This document shows positions 26,201 through 39,164 of a stretch of DNA of 64,000 nucleotides, piece by piece. Location of the stretch: the NCBI GenBank assembly GCA_013397455.1, contig VYZB01000759.1, positions 186,001 through 250,000 on the forward strand. Direction: 5' to 3'. The notes under the pieces are model-generated. The model saw nothing but the letters and a program-made list of their open reading frames with translations, was not told the DNA's origin and did no database searches. The position numbers and the translations under genes were made by a program. Source of the stretch: Crotophaga sulcirostris. Taxonomy: Eukaryota; Chordata; Aves; Cuculiformes; Crotophagidae. Every line of letters starts with the position of its first letter. Position 1 is the stretch's first letter.

Positions 26201-27649
26201 CATAATCATGCAGAGTTTTGTGTCTTCTTCCTAAATTGCCTTTTTTTTCTGTCAGAAGTCCATATCTGCAATGTGTACATTTCCTTTAACTACAGGCAGA
26301 AAATATATCATTTAGGAATGGAAAAATACTGAATTATGTGACCTGTTAGTTGCTATGCTTACCTGGCCTTCCATCCTCAACAAATCTTAATTTAGGATTC
26401 GAGATTTTACAAAAAAATGTAGTCACAAACTTCTCCTTGTATCTCACTGCAAGAGGTCCTACTGTCTCACTGTTGGGGGCCTACGCATCCTCATATCTGA
26501 TGGACCACAGTATTCCCTTAACTAGCAGCCTGAAAAGTGGCACACCTGCTCTGCTGGAAAGCTGCCAGCAAGCAGATGCAGCGCTATGCATTTCAGTGAC
26601 ACTGAACATGGTCATGGTGTCACATGTAGTCTATTCTCACAAGTACAACAGGTGTTACCTACAAGTCTAGCCACCATCACTAACAGTTGTGGACTGGTGT
26701 CTTACTGGCATAAATGTCAAGACTTGTATTATCATTGATCAAAATAAGGCCTGTTCTTGATATGTTATGATGCTTGAAGGCTCACCCAATGTTTGTTGGA
26801 AGTCAGCCCATTTCTGCAATTCTGAGAGAGATACTTGTATGTACAAGAAATACAATAGTATTGCAGAAATAAATGACTTAATTAGAGGACTGAATTCCAT
26901 AGGATTGCTTATAAGCACAACTTCCACAGAATCAGAAGTTATTTAACTGAAAAAAATATCATTTTACTTTCCAAACAAAGACATAAGAGGACAAGTCCTG
27001 AGCCCTGAAGCTCAAGTCCTGAGCTTTCAGAGCATTGCTAACACAGCCCACGAAATGTACTCAGTACAGATATCGTGCTTTATAAGACACCTACATCCAG
27101 GACAGTTGTGGGTGACTCAAACTGCTTTCTCTGCTGTGCATCAAGACTTTTCATCTCAGGGCTTCAGGTATTGGAAGAGAAAAGAAATGAGGTCTGGTCC
27201 ATGTGGGCATGTGAGTGGCACATATATATGTGGATGTGGTATATGTCTACAGACCCTGCAGCAGAAGAGATTGCTGCACTCCAGGCACAGCACTGAATTT
27301 GTGATGGGTTGCATTAGCTGGCATGAAAGACAGAGCCCAGGAGACAATTTTGCTCAATAAATATATCTTCCATGGTGCTACTCTGTGGAGTCACTCACTG
27401 AAGGTGTCCATTTTTGCCTCATGGGCAAAGCCTCCTCCATCCTTCCATCGCACCTTAGTTACTGGCAGCTGATCTGTGCCATGCCTAGAGATCTAAGGGA
27501 GACACAGCAAAAAAACCTCCAACTGGTCATACATGGTGCAGACAGGTAGGATGTGACACTGGATGCTAGAAGGAATGGTTACTGGGAAACGGAAATCTGG
27601 AAAAGGGATAAATCTGGTTTTGAGTTGAATGGAACTGAGGACCCTCACA

Positions 27650-28425
27650 GATACCCTTGAGGTCAATCATCTTCGTAGCCCTCTGCTGGATTCTCTCCAG
27701 TAATCCCTTGTCTTTCTTGAGCTAGGAAGCCCAGAACTAGATGCAATACTCTAGATGTGGCCTCACTAGGGTAGAGCAGAAGTGGAGGATATCATTCCTC
27801 AACCTGCCTACTACGCTATTCTTGATGCACCCCAAGATACCATTGACCTTCTTGGCCATGAGGGCTCACTAGTGACTTATCATGAACTTCTTGTCTACCA
27901 GGACTCCTAGGATCTTCTCTGCAGAGGTGCATTCCAGCAGGTCAGCCCCTAACTCTATTAGTGCAAGAGGTTACTCCTTCTGAGATACAGAAGTCTACAC
28001 TTGCTTTTGTTGACCTTCATTAGGTTCTTCTCTGCCCGACTTTTCAGCCTGTCCGGGTCTCACTGAAGAGCAGCACAGCCTTCTGGTGTACCAACCACTC
28101 CTCCCAGTTCCCTATCATCAGCAAACTTGCTGAGGATACACTGCTTCCTTATCCAGGTCATTGATGAATATGTTGAACAAGACTGGGCCAAGTACTGTGG
28201 GGAAAACCGCTCGCCACGGGCTTCCAGCTAGATACTCTGTCACCAATGACAACACTCTGAGCTCTACCATCCAGCCAGTTCTCAATGCATCTCACTGTTT
28301 ACTCCTGAGCTCTCCTATGAGGATGTTGTGCGAGACAGTGTCAAAAGTCTTGCTAAAGTTGAGACAGACAACACCCATTCCTCTCCCCTCGTCTACCCAG
28401 ACTGGCATAGAAGTTACCGTCTTAC
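27650..28425 (-). mobile_element. CR1 LINE, antisense reverse transcriptase fragment
   Basis: Read on the minus strand, this carries CR1 ORF2 from just before reverse transcriptase motif A to beyond the polymerase domain. Motif A is legible as 'KTFDTVSHNIL' (Asp codon 28342-28340). The catalytic box 'KFADD' is at 28128-28114. The downstream segment includes a 'LRPHLEY'-like stretch and the 'IQQRATKM' region. Motif A and the FADD box are in different frames, so at least one frameshift lies between them. The 3' UTR and octamer tail are missing, and the 5' part is truncated at about 28425. It represents a different and more decayed CR1 lineage than the copy at 12 kb. Confidence 0.92.
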
Positions 28426-31400
28426 TGATGAAAAAGTATACATTAAAACCATTAAGAACTACTACATATTAGTTTTGAACACACAATTTTAAAGTCTCTC
28501 ACCAGTGTGATAAGTGACTAGCAAGGCTTTCTACAATTTTTTATCAAGTATGAAAATGGATATCCAACTCAAAGCCATGAAATTTCATTGAGTGTACAAG
28601 GTTGAAAACTCTCTAATTTAAGGAAACGTGATTTAAAATTAATTATAGAAAACAGAAAAATCAAGAAGGACACAAAGAACTTCTCCATAGATAGAAGGAA
28701 AAGTACTGTTTGAGAAAGAACAATGTAACAGTCAGAAAGGAATTAATGAATAGGACAGGTACATACATGCCTAGAAATAGCTATTAATACCACAGAATTA
28801 TGCACTACTCAGTCATTAACATCACATTACACCTGGCAGTTTAACAGGCAGATTTTAGTTCTTTGAGAAAAGAAATTAAGGGCTCAATTATGGATCCGAG
28901 CCATGCTGAGAAGAGAGAAAGATAAATACTCTTTCATGGCATGCTGGAAAACCGTATGATTGTGGAAGGTACAAAAAAAGTAGTGTGTCACTAGACCTGC
29001 AACAAACAAGCCATGTTGATGGACCAGCCCATTCATGGAAAACTATATTCTCCAGAGAAACTCATTAAACATACTTTTGAGAGGAAGGAAATAATCTGAG
29101 AGAAATTTCAGTGTAAATTAAGTGAGATTACGAATTGGAGATTCAGATGGGCATTCCTGGAGTGCTATAGGAGGCAGATATATGTCTGGTTTTAGTCCAG
29201 CAGTGTCTGAGTTGGACATTTGGAGGCATTAGTTTGCCTGAAAAGCATTTTCAAAACGCGCAGCTTTAGTGATTTTATTAGGTCACATGATTCTGTTATC
29301 TTTAGATAGATTTTTCTTAGGCTGACTGCACCAAAAATATATCCCTGATTCCAGTGGTCAACACCATACTGTGTATTCTGTATCTGAGCTTTGCATTGAT
29401 GTGTCTAGATATGACTTTTGGAGTCCTGCCCTGTGAGCTGCAAGCAATTCCTGATACTAACTTCCTTCCTTCTTGTAGTATGGAATGTTCTTGTCTGATC
29501 CAATGATGATTTACACTGCTCTTGTCTCGGATTCCCTCTTATGGGTCCTATCCCTTCTCAGTAAATTTTTCTTGAGTACCTTTTTTACTTTTTACTTTTA
29601 ACTTTTGTTATTCAAAAATTTCTCATTTAAGCTAATTGTCTGTTTTTCTCTAGAAAATGGAGAGAGAAAGTTCGCATTGTGGGATGATTTATCTTTTCCT
29701 AAAGTAACATTACAGGAAGGTGCAGTATCCCCTATAGGATATGGATTTTTCTTCTTTGACTATGACAGATGGAGGTGTGAGACCTAAATGGAAGACTTCA
29801 GCCATATTTTTGTCTTCAGTGGTTAAAACAGCTGCATACAGAACATCTTTGTGGGCTTCCAAGTCATCTCACTGATCTGTTATTTATTTTCCTTCCTAGC
29901 CCTTCCCATGCACTGTGCAGGGAGCTGAGGTGCCTATGATAGACTTCTGCTGTGCTGTGGATTGCAGCATCCACCTTTTGGTGTTTAAATCATCCTGCAA
30001 GTTTAGGCTTAAGTGGAAAACATGGTGCTCAAAAACCAGAACTTTACTAGTTACAAAAATATTTGGTTTGCCTCCAAATGAAGTGATTTACCCTGTGTTG
30101 CCTTTGCCACTTCTTTAAAGGTTGCTGAATCCCTGCCAGGAAAGCATAATGCAGTTATACATTGTTACAGCATCCCAAGGTACTGAAACATCAAATTATT
30201 TACCAACACACGTGATTTGATTGGTTCTGTCCTAGTCCACGTCATGAATGGGAAAATCATAAGAGCCGTGGATAAATCTTCCATTGACATGATTAGCAAA
30301 CCTATGAATGAGATGACAAAAGACATTTAAAGACCTGTTTTGACTACAGCAGCTTTATTTTCTGGGCTTCATTTGAACCAAAATTAAGTGGATCTACATG
30401 CAACATCTTCAACTGCCTAATGCGCAAATTCATTTATTTGATAAGTGATCTTACTCCCTGCTTAAAAATGTTCCCTCTACGATAGAATTAAAGAAGTCTA
30501 ATGTACTGAAACCAGCACTGACTGCAGAGGAGGTATGCAATTTATAAGCTAATTTTGTTTCTGATCTGGCCAAATTCTACACACAGGCGTAAATCAACAG
30601 AATGAAGAAATTTCCAATATTAGCTGAGGCGACTGCTCACTTTTGAAGATGATCTAAGAAAGAAATACCCATTAGTTTCAAATATGCTTTTCGTAGCAAC
30701 CTTTTTTTGTCCAGTAGCACTAACCATCTCTATCTGATTGACATTTGCAGAGGTTACATGTAGTTGGTGAAATGATTGATCACAGCTATTCTGTAGTATC
30801 TGCTACAGTCTACTAAATCGGTTGTACATTAAAAGAACAACATGATGAGCATGCCCCCAGGCTGATATTGTTATTTATTTATAGCCATGACCTAGTGTCC
30901 AACACAGAACATGGAAAAAGGTAAACTTTCCTCCCTAATCAGATCCCCTATCTCTTATACTAACCTCTGTTTGAGAACAAGCTTGTGAGTAAGTTACTAT
31001 AAGTTATTATACTATTAAACAAGTGTGGGTGATGCTCAGATCTTTTCTGTTATCTATGTATGAATATACTCTAGCCCTTCAGTAAATGCAGGTTAACTCA
31101 GTCTTTAGTGAAAAGAGAAGTTATTTCAGAGACCTGCTGGAGGAATAAGTGTTAGAGCATTGGAAGTTACCAGGGGAACCAAGCTACTGAAAGCTTTTAG
31201 CCTAGTTGATAGAACATTAACTTGCCTTACAGCTTCTTGAACAATAATAAAAATAATACCAGACTCTTCAGTTAACCTTGTTTCTTGCTTCTGGCAAGTT
31301 TCCTTTCATGTTTCTGCTCTGACTTTTTCTTTCTTGTAGGATGAGTACTATCTTGCTCTCTTCACTTCTGATTTTGTTGGCACTTCAGCAGGCTATGCAA

Positions 31401-32682
31401 TTCCAATTGTTCTTGCATAGAAAAGGAAAATTTAGATTCAAACAGATGTAAAGATGGTTTGCAGGGATTTTTATTTCTTTTCCCTCTCATTATCTGTTTA
31501 TGCAGCAACCTCAAATAGAGGTTTTTTTCTGTTATCTGTCCACATTCTCCATGTTTGGGCCATTGAGATGGCAGATGGGAGTCCCTGATTTCAATTCCAG
31601 AGGCAACTTCATGGACTACACTATCAACAAGACATTACCCACAAAGTTCAAGTAAGATGTGTTTTTCCCAATAGTCCTCTTTACTGGAGATATCGTTAAC
31701 AAAATATCCATTTTTTCTCGACTCTCCAAATCAGTTTCTCTGCCTTAAACCTACCTTCAATTGATCTAGCCTAACTTAACAGTAGCAAAATAAGTATAAA
31801 TTAGACCAGTTCTTCACCAGTTGCTTTCAGCATTATGTTCCTTCTTTATCTAGGGAAGGGAGGTAAGGACAAAAAGCTGTGTTACTTCTCCATAAGCAAT
31901 ATCTTTTTATTTAGTCTATTGCCTGATATCTCATTCTGGGAGAGGAAAACTATACAACTTTGGGTGTTACTCCTTATCCAACTGTTATAGACTCTTTTTA
32001 GACTATTTGCCATATTATGTAATTGTTTCTTGAGTTTTCACATCTCCAAACTGTAATGAGACACTATGTCAATGGAAGAAAATAAAACGTCGCTTTGAAA
32101 TCTGTGTCTACTTTTATGCTTTGTTAGATTTCACTATTTGAATCTTTTTCTATTGAAATACACTTCAGCTATGAAAGAAACATGGTAGCAGTTCAGCTAT
32201 GGAATATGTGGGTATTGCCATAACCCACATGGTATTTTATTCAAATTTTTCAGATATGAGAATCCACTACTGCAAATATACTTCACTCAAAACCTCTATG
32301 TAAAAGCAGTTAATGTTCTTATTTGATGCTCTTGACTCTTTGTACTTCAACATGTTCATTATAAGGCTGCTGGCTTTTGTGCCTCTCCGCTTCATCTCTT
32401 TTGCCATTAACGATTTCTACTTCAAGCTTTCATCCTAGGCACCATGGTGAGCTGGGAAAAGCACCCTATAAAATAGTTCCACTCCCATAGCTAGGTATAA
32501 ATTGTGTTTAGAGAACCAGCAAAGCAGCTGACAGGTCTCAATCATTGCTTTTTATGCTATTTATGAATTGTGCCTCATGTTCTTCTCCTCCTCTGACATC
32601 TATTTGCTGCTTTTTTACACTGACTGCCCTGGGGTCAGGGACCACATTTCTTTATGTGTGACAGTGCTTAGCAGAATATGGT
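28426..32682. other. Unique non-coding interval
   Basis: No gene is recognised. Short open frames at 29605-29787 and 29915-30118 have no recognisable content. No strong simple repeat was seen. Confidence 0.55.
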
Positions 32683-32739
32683 ATGAGTGAGATTGGTACT
32701 GCAAGTAACCACCACCTTGATGGGAGTGTGGGTAGCAGA

Positions 32740-33165
32740 GCATTAGCTCCTCCTGTTATGAAAGCTGCTGCTATGGCCCCCGTTTACACACAGTCGGATC
32801 ACATGCTGCTTGCTTTGGAAGCAGTCCACTCTCAAGTGTTTGTTTTGTTTAAAGACAGGTCTAGAGCTGAACTCAGTGCAGCAAAGAACAATTTTATTAC
32901 CTCGTTTATTGTATTCAAAAGACCAGGACAGAAGCACAAGTATCACTTTTTTACTCTTTTCGCAGCGAAAGGGAACTCATTTGTTCTGAAAAACGGGAAC
33001 CTGATGTTTTGTCTTCGTTTCTGGCAAGCAGAGACCTTTCAGCCTATTAGGGGTAGGATGCTCTCTAGCAGGAGCTGCCAGTTCACAGGCTCTGGTAGGG
33101 CTTCTTTTCTAGATTTATTGGATGAAAGAGCTATGTGCATCATTTTCTGTAAAACATAAAAAAGT
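32740..33165 (-). mobile_element. Possible LTR or other retroelement fragment (weak)
   Basis: On the minus strand a promoter/polyadenylation-like arrangement is seen. Two AATAAA-type signals (around 32906-32895, and about 15 bases before it) are followed by a short T/G-rich stretch. The patch has more CpG and GC than its surroundings. A 158-codon open frame covers it on the plus strand but has no recognisable domain. No TG...CA ends, target-site repeat or primer-binding site could be fixed, so the identification is tentative. It may equally be unique DNA. Confidence 0.25.
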
Positions 33166-36100
33166 CTTATTTTCTTGGACGTGTGTAGGAAGATGAATCT
33201 GAATCTACATTTCACACTTCTGTTGGTCCTAAGATCTTGTGCAGCTGTTCTGTTAGTGGACCCATTTAACATCATATATCATAGTGGTTAAAGTTTTTTT
33301 CTAGCAGTACTTATCAAGTATGAACAAAATATAAGGCTCATCAACATAGTGTAGTCTGATAAATACACATATTGAGCTATAAAGTTAAACAAACCAGACT
33401 TCTTTTTTTTTAGTATGTTTGAAGGATCAAAGAAATCTAAGTATATAATAATACATGAAATCTGTTACCACTTGCTGTTTCAAGGCTCCTAAATATGACA
33501 ATGCATGTCAAACAAAGTTAAGATATTCTAAAAATAATTATGGCCATAGAGAAAAGAATAACTAAAAAATATTATTTTTAGACATTTTATCGAAGTTTTA
33601 GATAAAATGCTTACCTCATTAGGTTTGTCAGCATTTTCTCTACCATTTTCTTTCACGAATACATGGTTTAGCTATACGATGTAATCTCTGTCTTGATGTT
33701 TCTCTTCAGAAAGATGAAGAAACTGCATAGCTGAGAGGAGGCAGAAACTGTTAATGGTGTAACTTGGGAGCATTTAGCATTCATTGTAAGATATATGTGA
33801 ATGTATTCCACATTGCTGTATTAGCTCCTCTAAAACAAAGAATTCTATGATAGCAAGGAGTGGCTCTGGAAGAAGTTCTGCTTCATGGATGGTTTGTTTT
33901 CTGAAAACAACAGAATTTTACCTGCTGTGGAATTAGTGTGTGTTACAGTCACCTTTTAGTATTCGTATGTGCCTGCCAGGAAGACCTGCAGCTTTTGACC
34001 AGACACTTTTCATGTCATATTCGGAAGTGTGTGAGGTTTCTAGGGGTTATTGCCACTACATTTCTGGCAAAAAGATTGCAGAGAATTGAGCTAGGTTAAA
34101 CTCATTTCTTCACTTGGTTCAGACTAAAGGTTTGGAACTGAATTTCCCAGGCTACTAGGAACAACCAAGACACAAGCAATCATTTTGCTTGAAAAGCAAT
34201 TCTTACTCCTCCACAAAGATGTTAACATAAAAATTGCACTGAATATTAAAAATTTGTATACCTCTATCAAAAACTTCACTGGCATGGTGTCTGTCTTTCA
34301 GAGTGCACTGAATTACACCTTATCTGCAATTTTTCCACAACTTTTCCTTCATTACTTTTTCTAAGTTCCATGCTCCTAATGCTTTTTTTTTTCCTAGGGG
34401 TTTTTTGCTTAGTTGTCCTACTCATTTTCTTACTGTTAATACTGTTTTAAATATCCTGTCTTGGTACTACTACTATGCAGAATCCTGCTGTGCAAATTGG
34501 TACTTTAAGTGGAGGCACTTCATGTAAGTGACTAATAGCCACCCCTGGTGAGATACTTAAAGAAACAATTGCGTTGAACTGTACCTCTTGCTTTGAAGAA
34601 AAATTAGAAAGAAGGGAAAGAACTCCAGCTAACAGGAGATTGTAATTCAAGTTTCATAGAAAGTATGAAACTATGTAAAGCCTTCAAGACCTGTAAAACT
34701 GCAAGAGGCTGTTCACAGTTAAAGGTAAAGATTAAATCTTTACTTGGCAACCTAGACTTTAAAGTCAGTAAAGCTCCACAGTGTTATTAAAATTTAACAG
34801 CTCCTGAGACATGTGCCTTGTCATAATTAAAGATACTATATACTCACTGAGTTATTATCCTGTTCTATTTTTTTGGAGTAGCCCTTACATTCAACTTAAT
34901 TTTGATATTATTATGCTTCTATCTCCCAGAACAGACAACAGAATCACTACGCTTTTTATTCTGGATTAATCGTGTTTGCCTGGAACATTTTTTAAAAATA
35001 AATTTTTCATTAACAAAGATCAGTTTGACACACTTCAGACTGATTTTTTTTCAGAAAAAAAAGAGAAGAATTTCCATTAATACCAGGTTCTTGCAGATGC
35101 TTTATTGTTTCAGGTCAAAATGAGGAAGTATCCTGTAGGTCAGTGAGTGGGATCATTGCCCAGGATGTTCAGTGGTTGAAGATCAAATCCATTATCTGAA
35201 ATCAACAAGGGATTAGTGGGTATTTTGTGATGGCCTAATGCCTGGTTTTGTTCTTTTGGTTTCTTTTTTTTTTTCTGAATACTCTTAAATTTTCCCTGCT
35301 GTGGAATTAGATATTGTTCTTTGTATATAGCTCAGAAATTGGAGTACTTTGCTAACCTAATTCCACTCTCCCATTTTATCTTGTGATCCCTAAATGGAAA
35401 ACGCACACATTACCCCCACAGTAGAATCACAAGACCGGCTCCCAGGGAAGATAATCAGTTATTGCTGTGCTAAAGGAAGATCCCCTTGTGTCTTGGAAGT
35501 TACTAAGTATCTTATCCCTTCTTTGCCTTCTTACTTGGTATTCGGGACCCTCAGTAAATGTAAACACAGACTTTGCAGCTTGAGGTATTTCCTTACAGTA
35601 CGCAGAGTATGGTCATTTTTTTCCTTCATTTTTTATAGATACAACAATAGGTATTTCTTCTTCAGTATTTGAATGTTACACATCAAGAGTATAAGCATAA
35701 CGCTATTGAACTGTGAAGTTCTTATGCTTGAAGCTAATTCACTTATCTAATTAAAGCCATCCAGCCAGGGTGACAATGAGGTTTACCTCCTCTGAGGTAA
35801 AATTCTGCTTCCATGGAAATCTGTGGAGAAAGCTTTTACAGACTTCAGCAGAAGTATGATTTCACATCTAACTAAAGTAGTATTTTAAAACTACTTATTA
35901 GGATGTTTTTTTCTGGGGGGAGGGGGCAGAGGGACAAATGTAGGAAATTTCCCTGAATGGAATTACTCGCCAGTAGCAAAATCGGTAGATGGAATAAATA
36001 GTTCTTTTAATTCATTATTTTAAATTTTAATATAATATAATTATCCATAATATAATATATATATTCTATGATTCTATGAATATAAAAATAAAATTGGGGG

Positions 36101-37859
36101 GCTACCTTATATTTCAAAGAAATAGAATACATTTTTTCTCTGCAGTTTTGTGTGCCAGCTAATCATCAATTGGCAATTTGTTTACAATATTTTCTGCTAA
36201 TATGAATATTAAGTTCATGTAATTTTTACATTTCATTCCTAGCACAAAAAATAAGGAAAAAATACAGCAATAAAAAAACCACATTAAGGGAGAGAACAGA
36301 GCATAAAAGAGAGGCTAATACTAATTTTGAGCAACTTACTAGCAATATAGCAAACAGTCTCTGATTTGTGTGGTTGAAGGTTACGTACACTTTCAATATT
36401 TCTCAGAGTATTATGAAGATGATGGCCTGTTTAGCTGCTGCAGTTTTAGCAATTGCGCAGAGTTAGGGTAAAATCCATTTCTCTGACTCACTCTGGAGAT
36501 AAAAGCATGAATAACTGGCCATTTTGACATTGCAGAAGAAGTGCTGTTTTATCCGTTCTTTATAAACAGGAACACAAACTCATTTTTGTTAAGAACCACT
36601 CATTTTCCGCCTAAACTAACCCAAGATTCTCCACAACTTCCAAAATTTACATCAGAGTAGCATGTAGTAGACAGACCACAATCCATGAGGAAAATAGCCA
36701 ATTTGTATATTTTACTTTATTTACTTTCCAAGCGTAGCAATATTTCTTTATAAACTTGGAAGTGGCCTTTCAAAGGAGGGAAAGCAGGATTTATTTGAAC
36801 TGTAATGTTTTATGCTGAACTGCTTGCTTATTTTTAAGTTTTGTTAATCTGAAATTGAAAAATAGAATAAAATTATACTTTTCATTCTGTACAAAAAATA
36901 AATTTATTAGAATACCAATTTCGGGAAAAAAAAATCCAATAATGGCAATAAAAATAGTTATATTAAAATTTGCAAGTTATTTTCTAGTATTTGACATAAA
37001 TGGTCAGAGGGAAAAAATATGTAACTAGAAAAAAATCTAGGAAAACAAATATGTCACAATGATTTGTGAGAGTGATATTAAAAAAGTCATAAGGAAGAAA
37101 CTTATTTCAAGTTTCGTTACATTTTATGTCAGAGATTAAAATCTTTGATTTTGTAAGAATGATAAAATAATTAGTATTCTAAGTAAGATGATGCAATTAC
37201 CAATATTAACAAAAAAGATTTCTTCTTAAATTCCAACTCAAAAATTGATTTGGTAAAGGTGAATAAAACTCCAGTCAAATTAAGATGTGACTCCAGGTAA
37301 AGTAATGAAATATTTAGCTCAGATAGTTTCAAAGTTGTTGTCGGTCAAAAAGGGCAAAAAATATGACTATCAGAAGACAGGTGACTTTTGAAGGTAGATT
37401 AGGGAGCACTGAGGACCAAGACCATTTGCATTATTGATTACAAGGTGGGATATGCTGCTAACCAGCTCCATCAGTTGGACTCTGCACTGCTAATGTACAT
37501 GTAACATATGCAGCTTTTAAATATTTATTGTATTTAGAAGACAGTGGCTAAATTTTCCTCTGGCATGGGTGTTTGTACACTGCCATTTATAATTACAGGT
37601 ATTTTAAAATTTTCCACCTTCCTAGCATGTTCTTCTGTAGCTTCAAAGCAGCCAATGTGAGACAATTTGTCAGAATCAGTTTATCGTTAACAGAGAATTA
37701 AAAGAGTCATAGGTATCTTTCTCTGGTGTAAAGGTTCACTGAAGAATGTCGAGCTTGTTAAAAAAGCAAAGGAGAATTATTACATACTAATCATATCAAA
37801 TTGTTTCCTGAAAACTCTTGTGAATGTCAGGAGCCATTAGCATACTGTTAATTCACAGA
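33166..37859. other. Unique non-coding interval
   Basis: No gene is recognised. It holds a 9-bp perfect hairpin at 33583-33609, a G-rich stretch with runs of six, five and three Gs at 35915-35933, an AT-rich patch at about 36015-36065, and a lone pair of CR1-type octamers at 36063-36078. Confidence 0.55.
36063..36078 (+). repeat. Two perfect ATTCTATG octamers (CR1-type tail)
   Basis: Two exact tandem copies of the canonical avian CR1 3' octamer. No CR1 body lies upstream, where the DNA is AT-rich low-complexity. It could be a tail-only, extremely 5'-truncated CR1 insertion or a coincidence. Confidence 0.6.
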
Positions 37860-38360
37860 ATTGTCTGTCATTGTGTTGAACTCCTGGAGACCTGACTGAC
37901 GTACCAGGGTAGGCCAAAGAGTGGGGGCTTAGTTCTTCGGCCTACAGAGGCATCCTAACAAAGCACTGCAGTCACCCTGCCAGCATTCACTGAGGCCCTC
38001 CAACTGGGCCAAGGTTCCAGAACTGTAAACCTCTGAAATTGGTGAAAGCCCTTCTGACATGGTGAGTGATGGTGAATGGGAGAGGAAACGACTGACACAG
38101 AATTTAGGCTGTGTGCGCATGACTTGTACTGACAAAGGCTTTTGTGAATTTGGGTTTCAGTGACTGTGAATAATGTCAAACCCTGTAACTACAAATGGGC
38201 CCCGTTACTTCCTTTTTTTTTTTGTTGTTGCAGTATAGCAATATCAGCCCAACAACTGATACAGAGTGTGGTGCTGTGCTTACTTCAGGTGCAGGAAAGG
38301 GGCAGTCAGCTCAGGACTCTGTTTGACCTGCGCTCCAGAGACTCGTCCCTGAAATAGATT
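37860..38360. other. GC-richer patch with splice-like signals
   Basis: This block has visibly more GC and CpG than its neighbours. It contains a donor-like ATG/GTGAGT at 38059-38067, an acceptor-like TTTCAG ending at 38160, and a long pyrimidine tract ending in CAG at 38233. No long open frame shows a known domain. It might be part of an unannotated non-coding transcript or a regulatory element. The evidence is only signal-level. Confidence 0.25.
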
Positions 38361-38885
38361 CTTGTAGTCTCTTCTAAAGTCTGCTAAGGAGGTCAAAACT
38401 GTTTGTATGGGCCTGAGATTAAGCCCCAAACTTGACGTAATGTGAAAGCACTGACTTAACAAGTTGTTGACATTTAAAACATATTTATTTTTGCAATAAA
38501 AAGATGTCTTAACTCTCTTGGCATTGTTGCTGCAAAAGTCTTGGATGACTAGATGTTCCAGCAACTTTCAAAATCAAGTAATTCAAAGAGAGTTCAAGCT
38601 GTGAACTCCGATTTCTACATCTTTTCATCCTAAATCTCAGTTTCTTAAAAAAATTGCTTCTAAACAGTTCCATTAGCCTAAATGATATAGATGCTTACAG
38701 GATAAATCACAGATGGAACCAGAATGAAAAGCAGTGAATATTAGCAGGAAAAAGAATCAGCAAAGAAATGCAGTGATGGAACTTCCCAGTCAGATAAGAT
38801 ACAAAAGGAAAAATGGTTGTTGTTTTCTTCTATAGCCAGGTAACAAACACAATTGACTTAAATTGATCCTGCGGCATTTGTTTGC

Positions 38886-38920
38886 TTATTTATTTATTTA
38901 TTTATTCCGTTATTTATTTT
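38886..38920. repeat. TTTA microsatellite
   Basis: About five TTTA units are followed by an interrupted sixth and seventh unit. Confidence 0.85.
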
Positions 38921-39110
38921 AAAATCAGAACTGTGTACTTACTTATTCATTTACTTCTAGTATCTGTTTTCTGTTGCAGACAGTTCACGATAGATACTGT
39001 AACTGGAGTGCAGTCCCTTCATTAGAACTGTGCCCAGGTAGAAAGTCTGCATTCTTCCTGCAGGCACACAGGGACTGTGTCTAGCCCTGAAAAACAAACA
39101 AAAAAGTAAG

Positions 39111-39164
39111 GATAGACTGATAGATAGATGGATAGATAGGCAGGTCGACAGATAGATAGAATAG
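39111..39164. repeat. GATA microsatellite (imperfect)
   Basis: Interrupted GATA units with GACT, GATG and GGCAGGTCGACA interruptions. A short TATA run follows at about 39188-39198. Confidence 0.85.

Larger units (their letters stand above)
17446..27649. other. Long unique non-coding interval
   Basis: About 10 kb without a recognisable gene. Simple features are a T-rich tract at 19187-19219 (two T runs with a short interruption) and a 20-bp perfect AT palindrome at 23253-23272. The longest open frame (21283-21639 plus, 118 codons) is hydrophobic at its start but has no known motif and no splice context. Frames at 26350-26670 and 27055-27360 likewise have no family resemblance. Confidence 0.6.

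Noticed and set aside
39111..39164. GATA repeat as a sex-chromosome marker
   Set aside because: GATA repeats occur on many chromosomes. One short imperfect tract says nothing about sex linkage.
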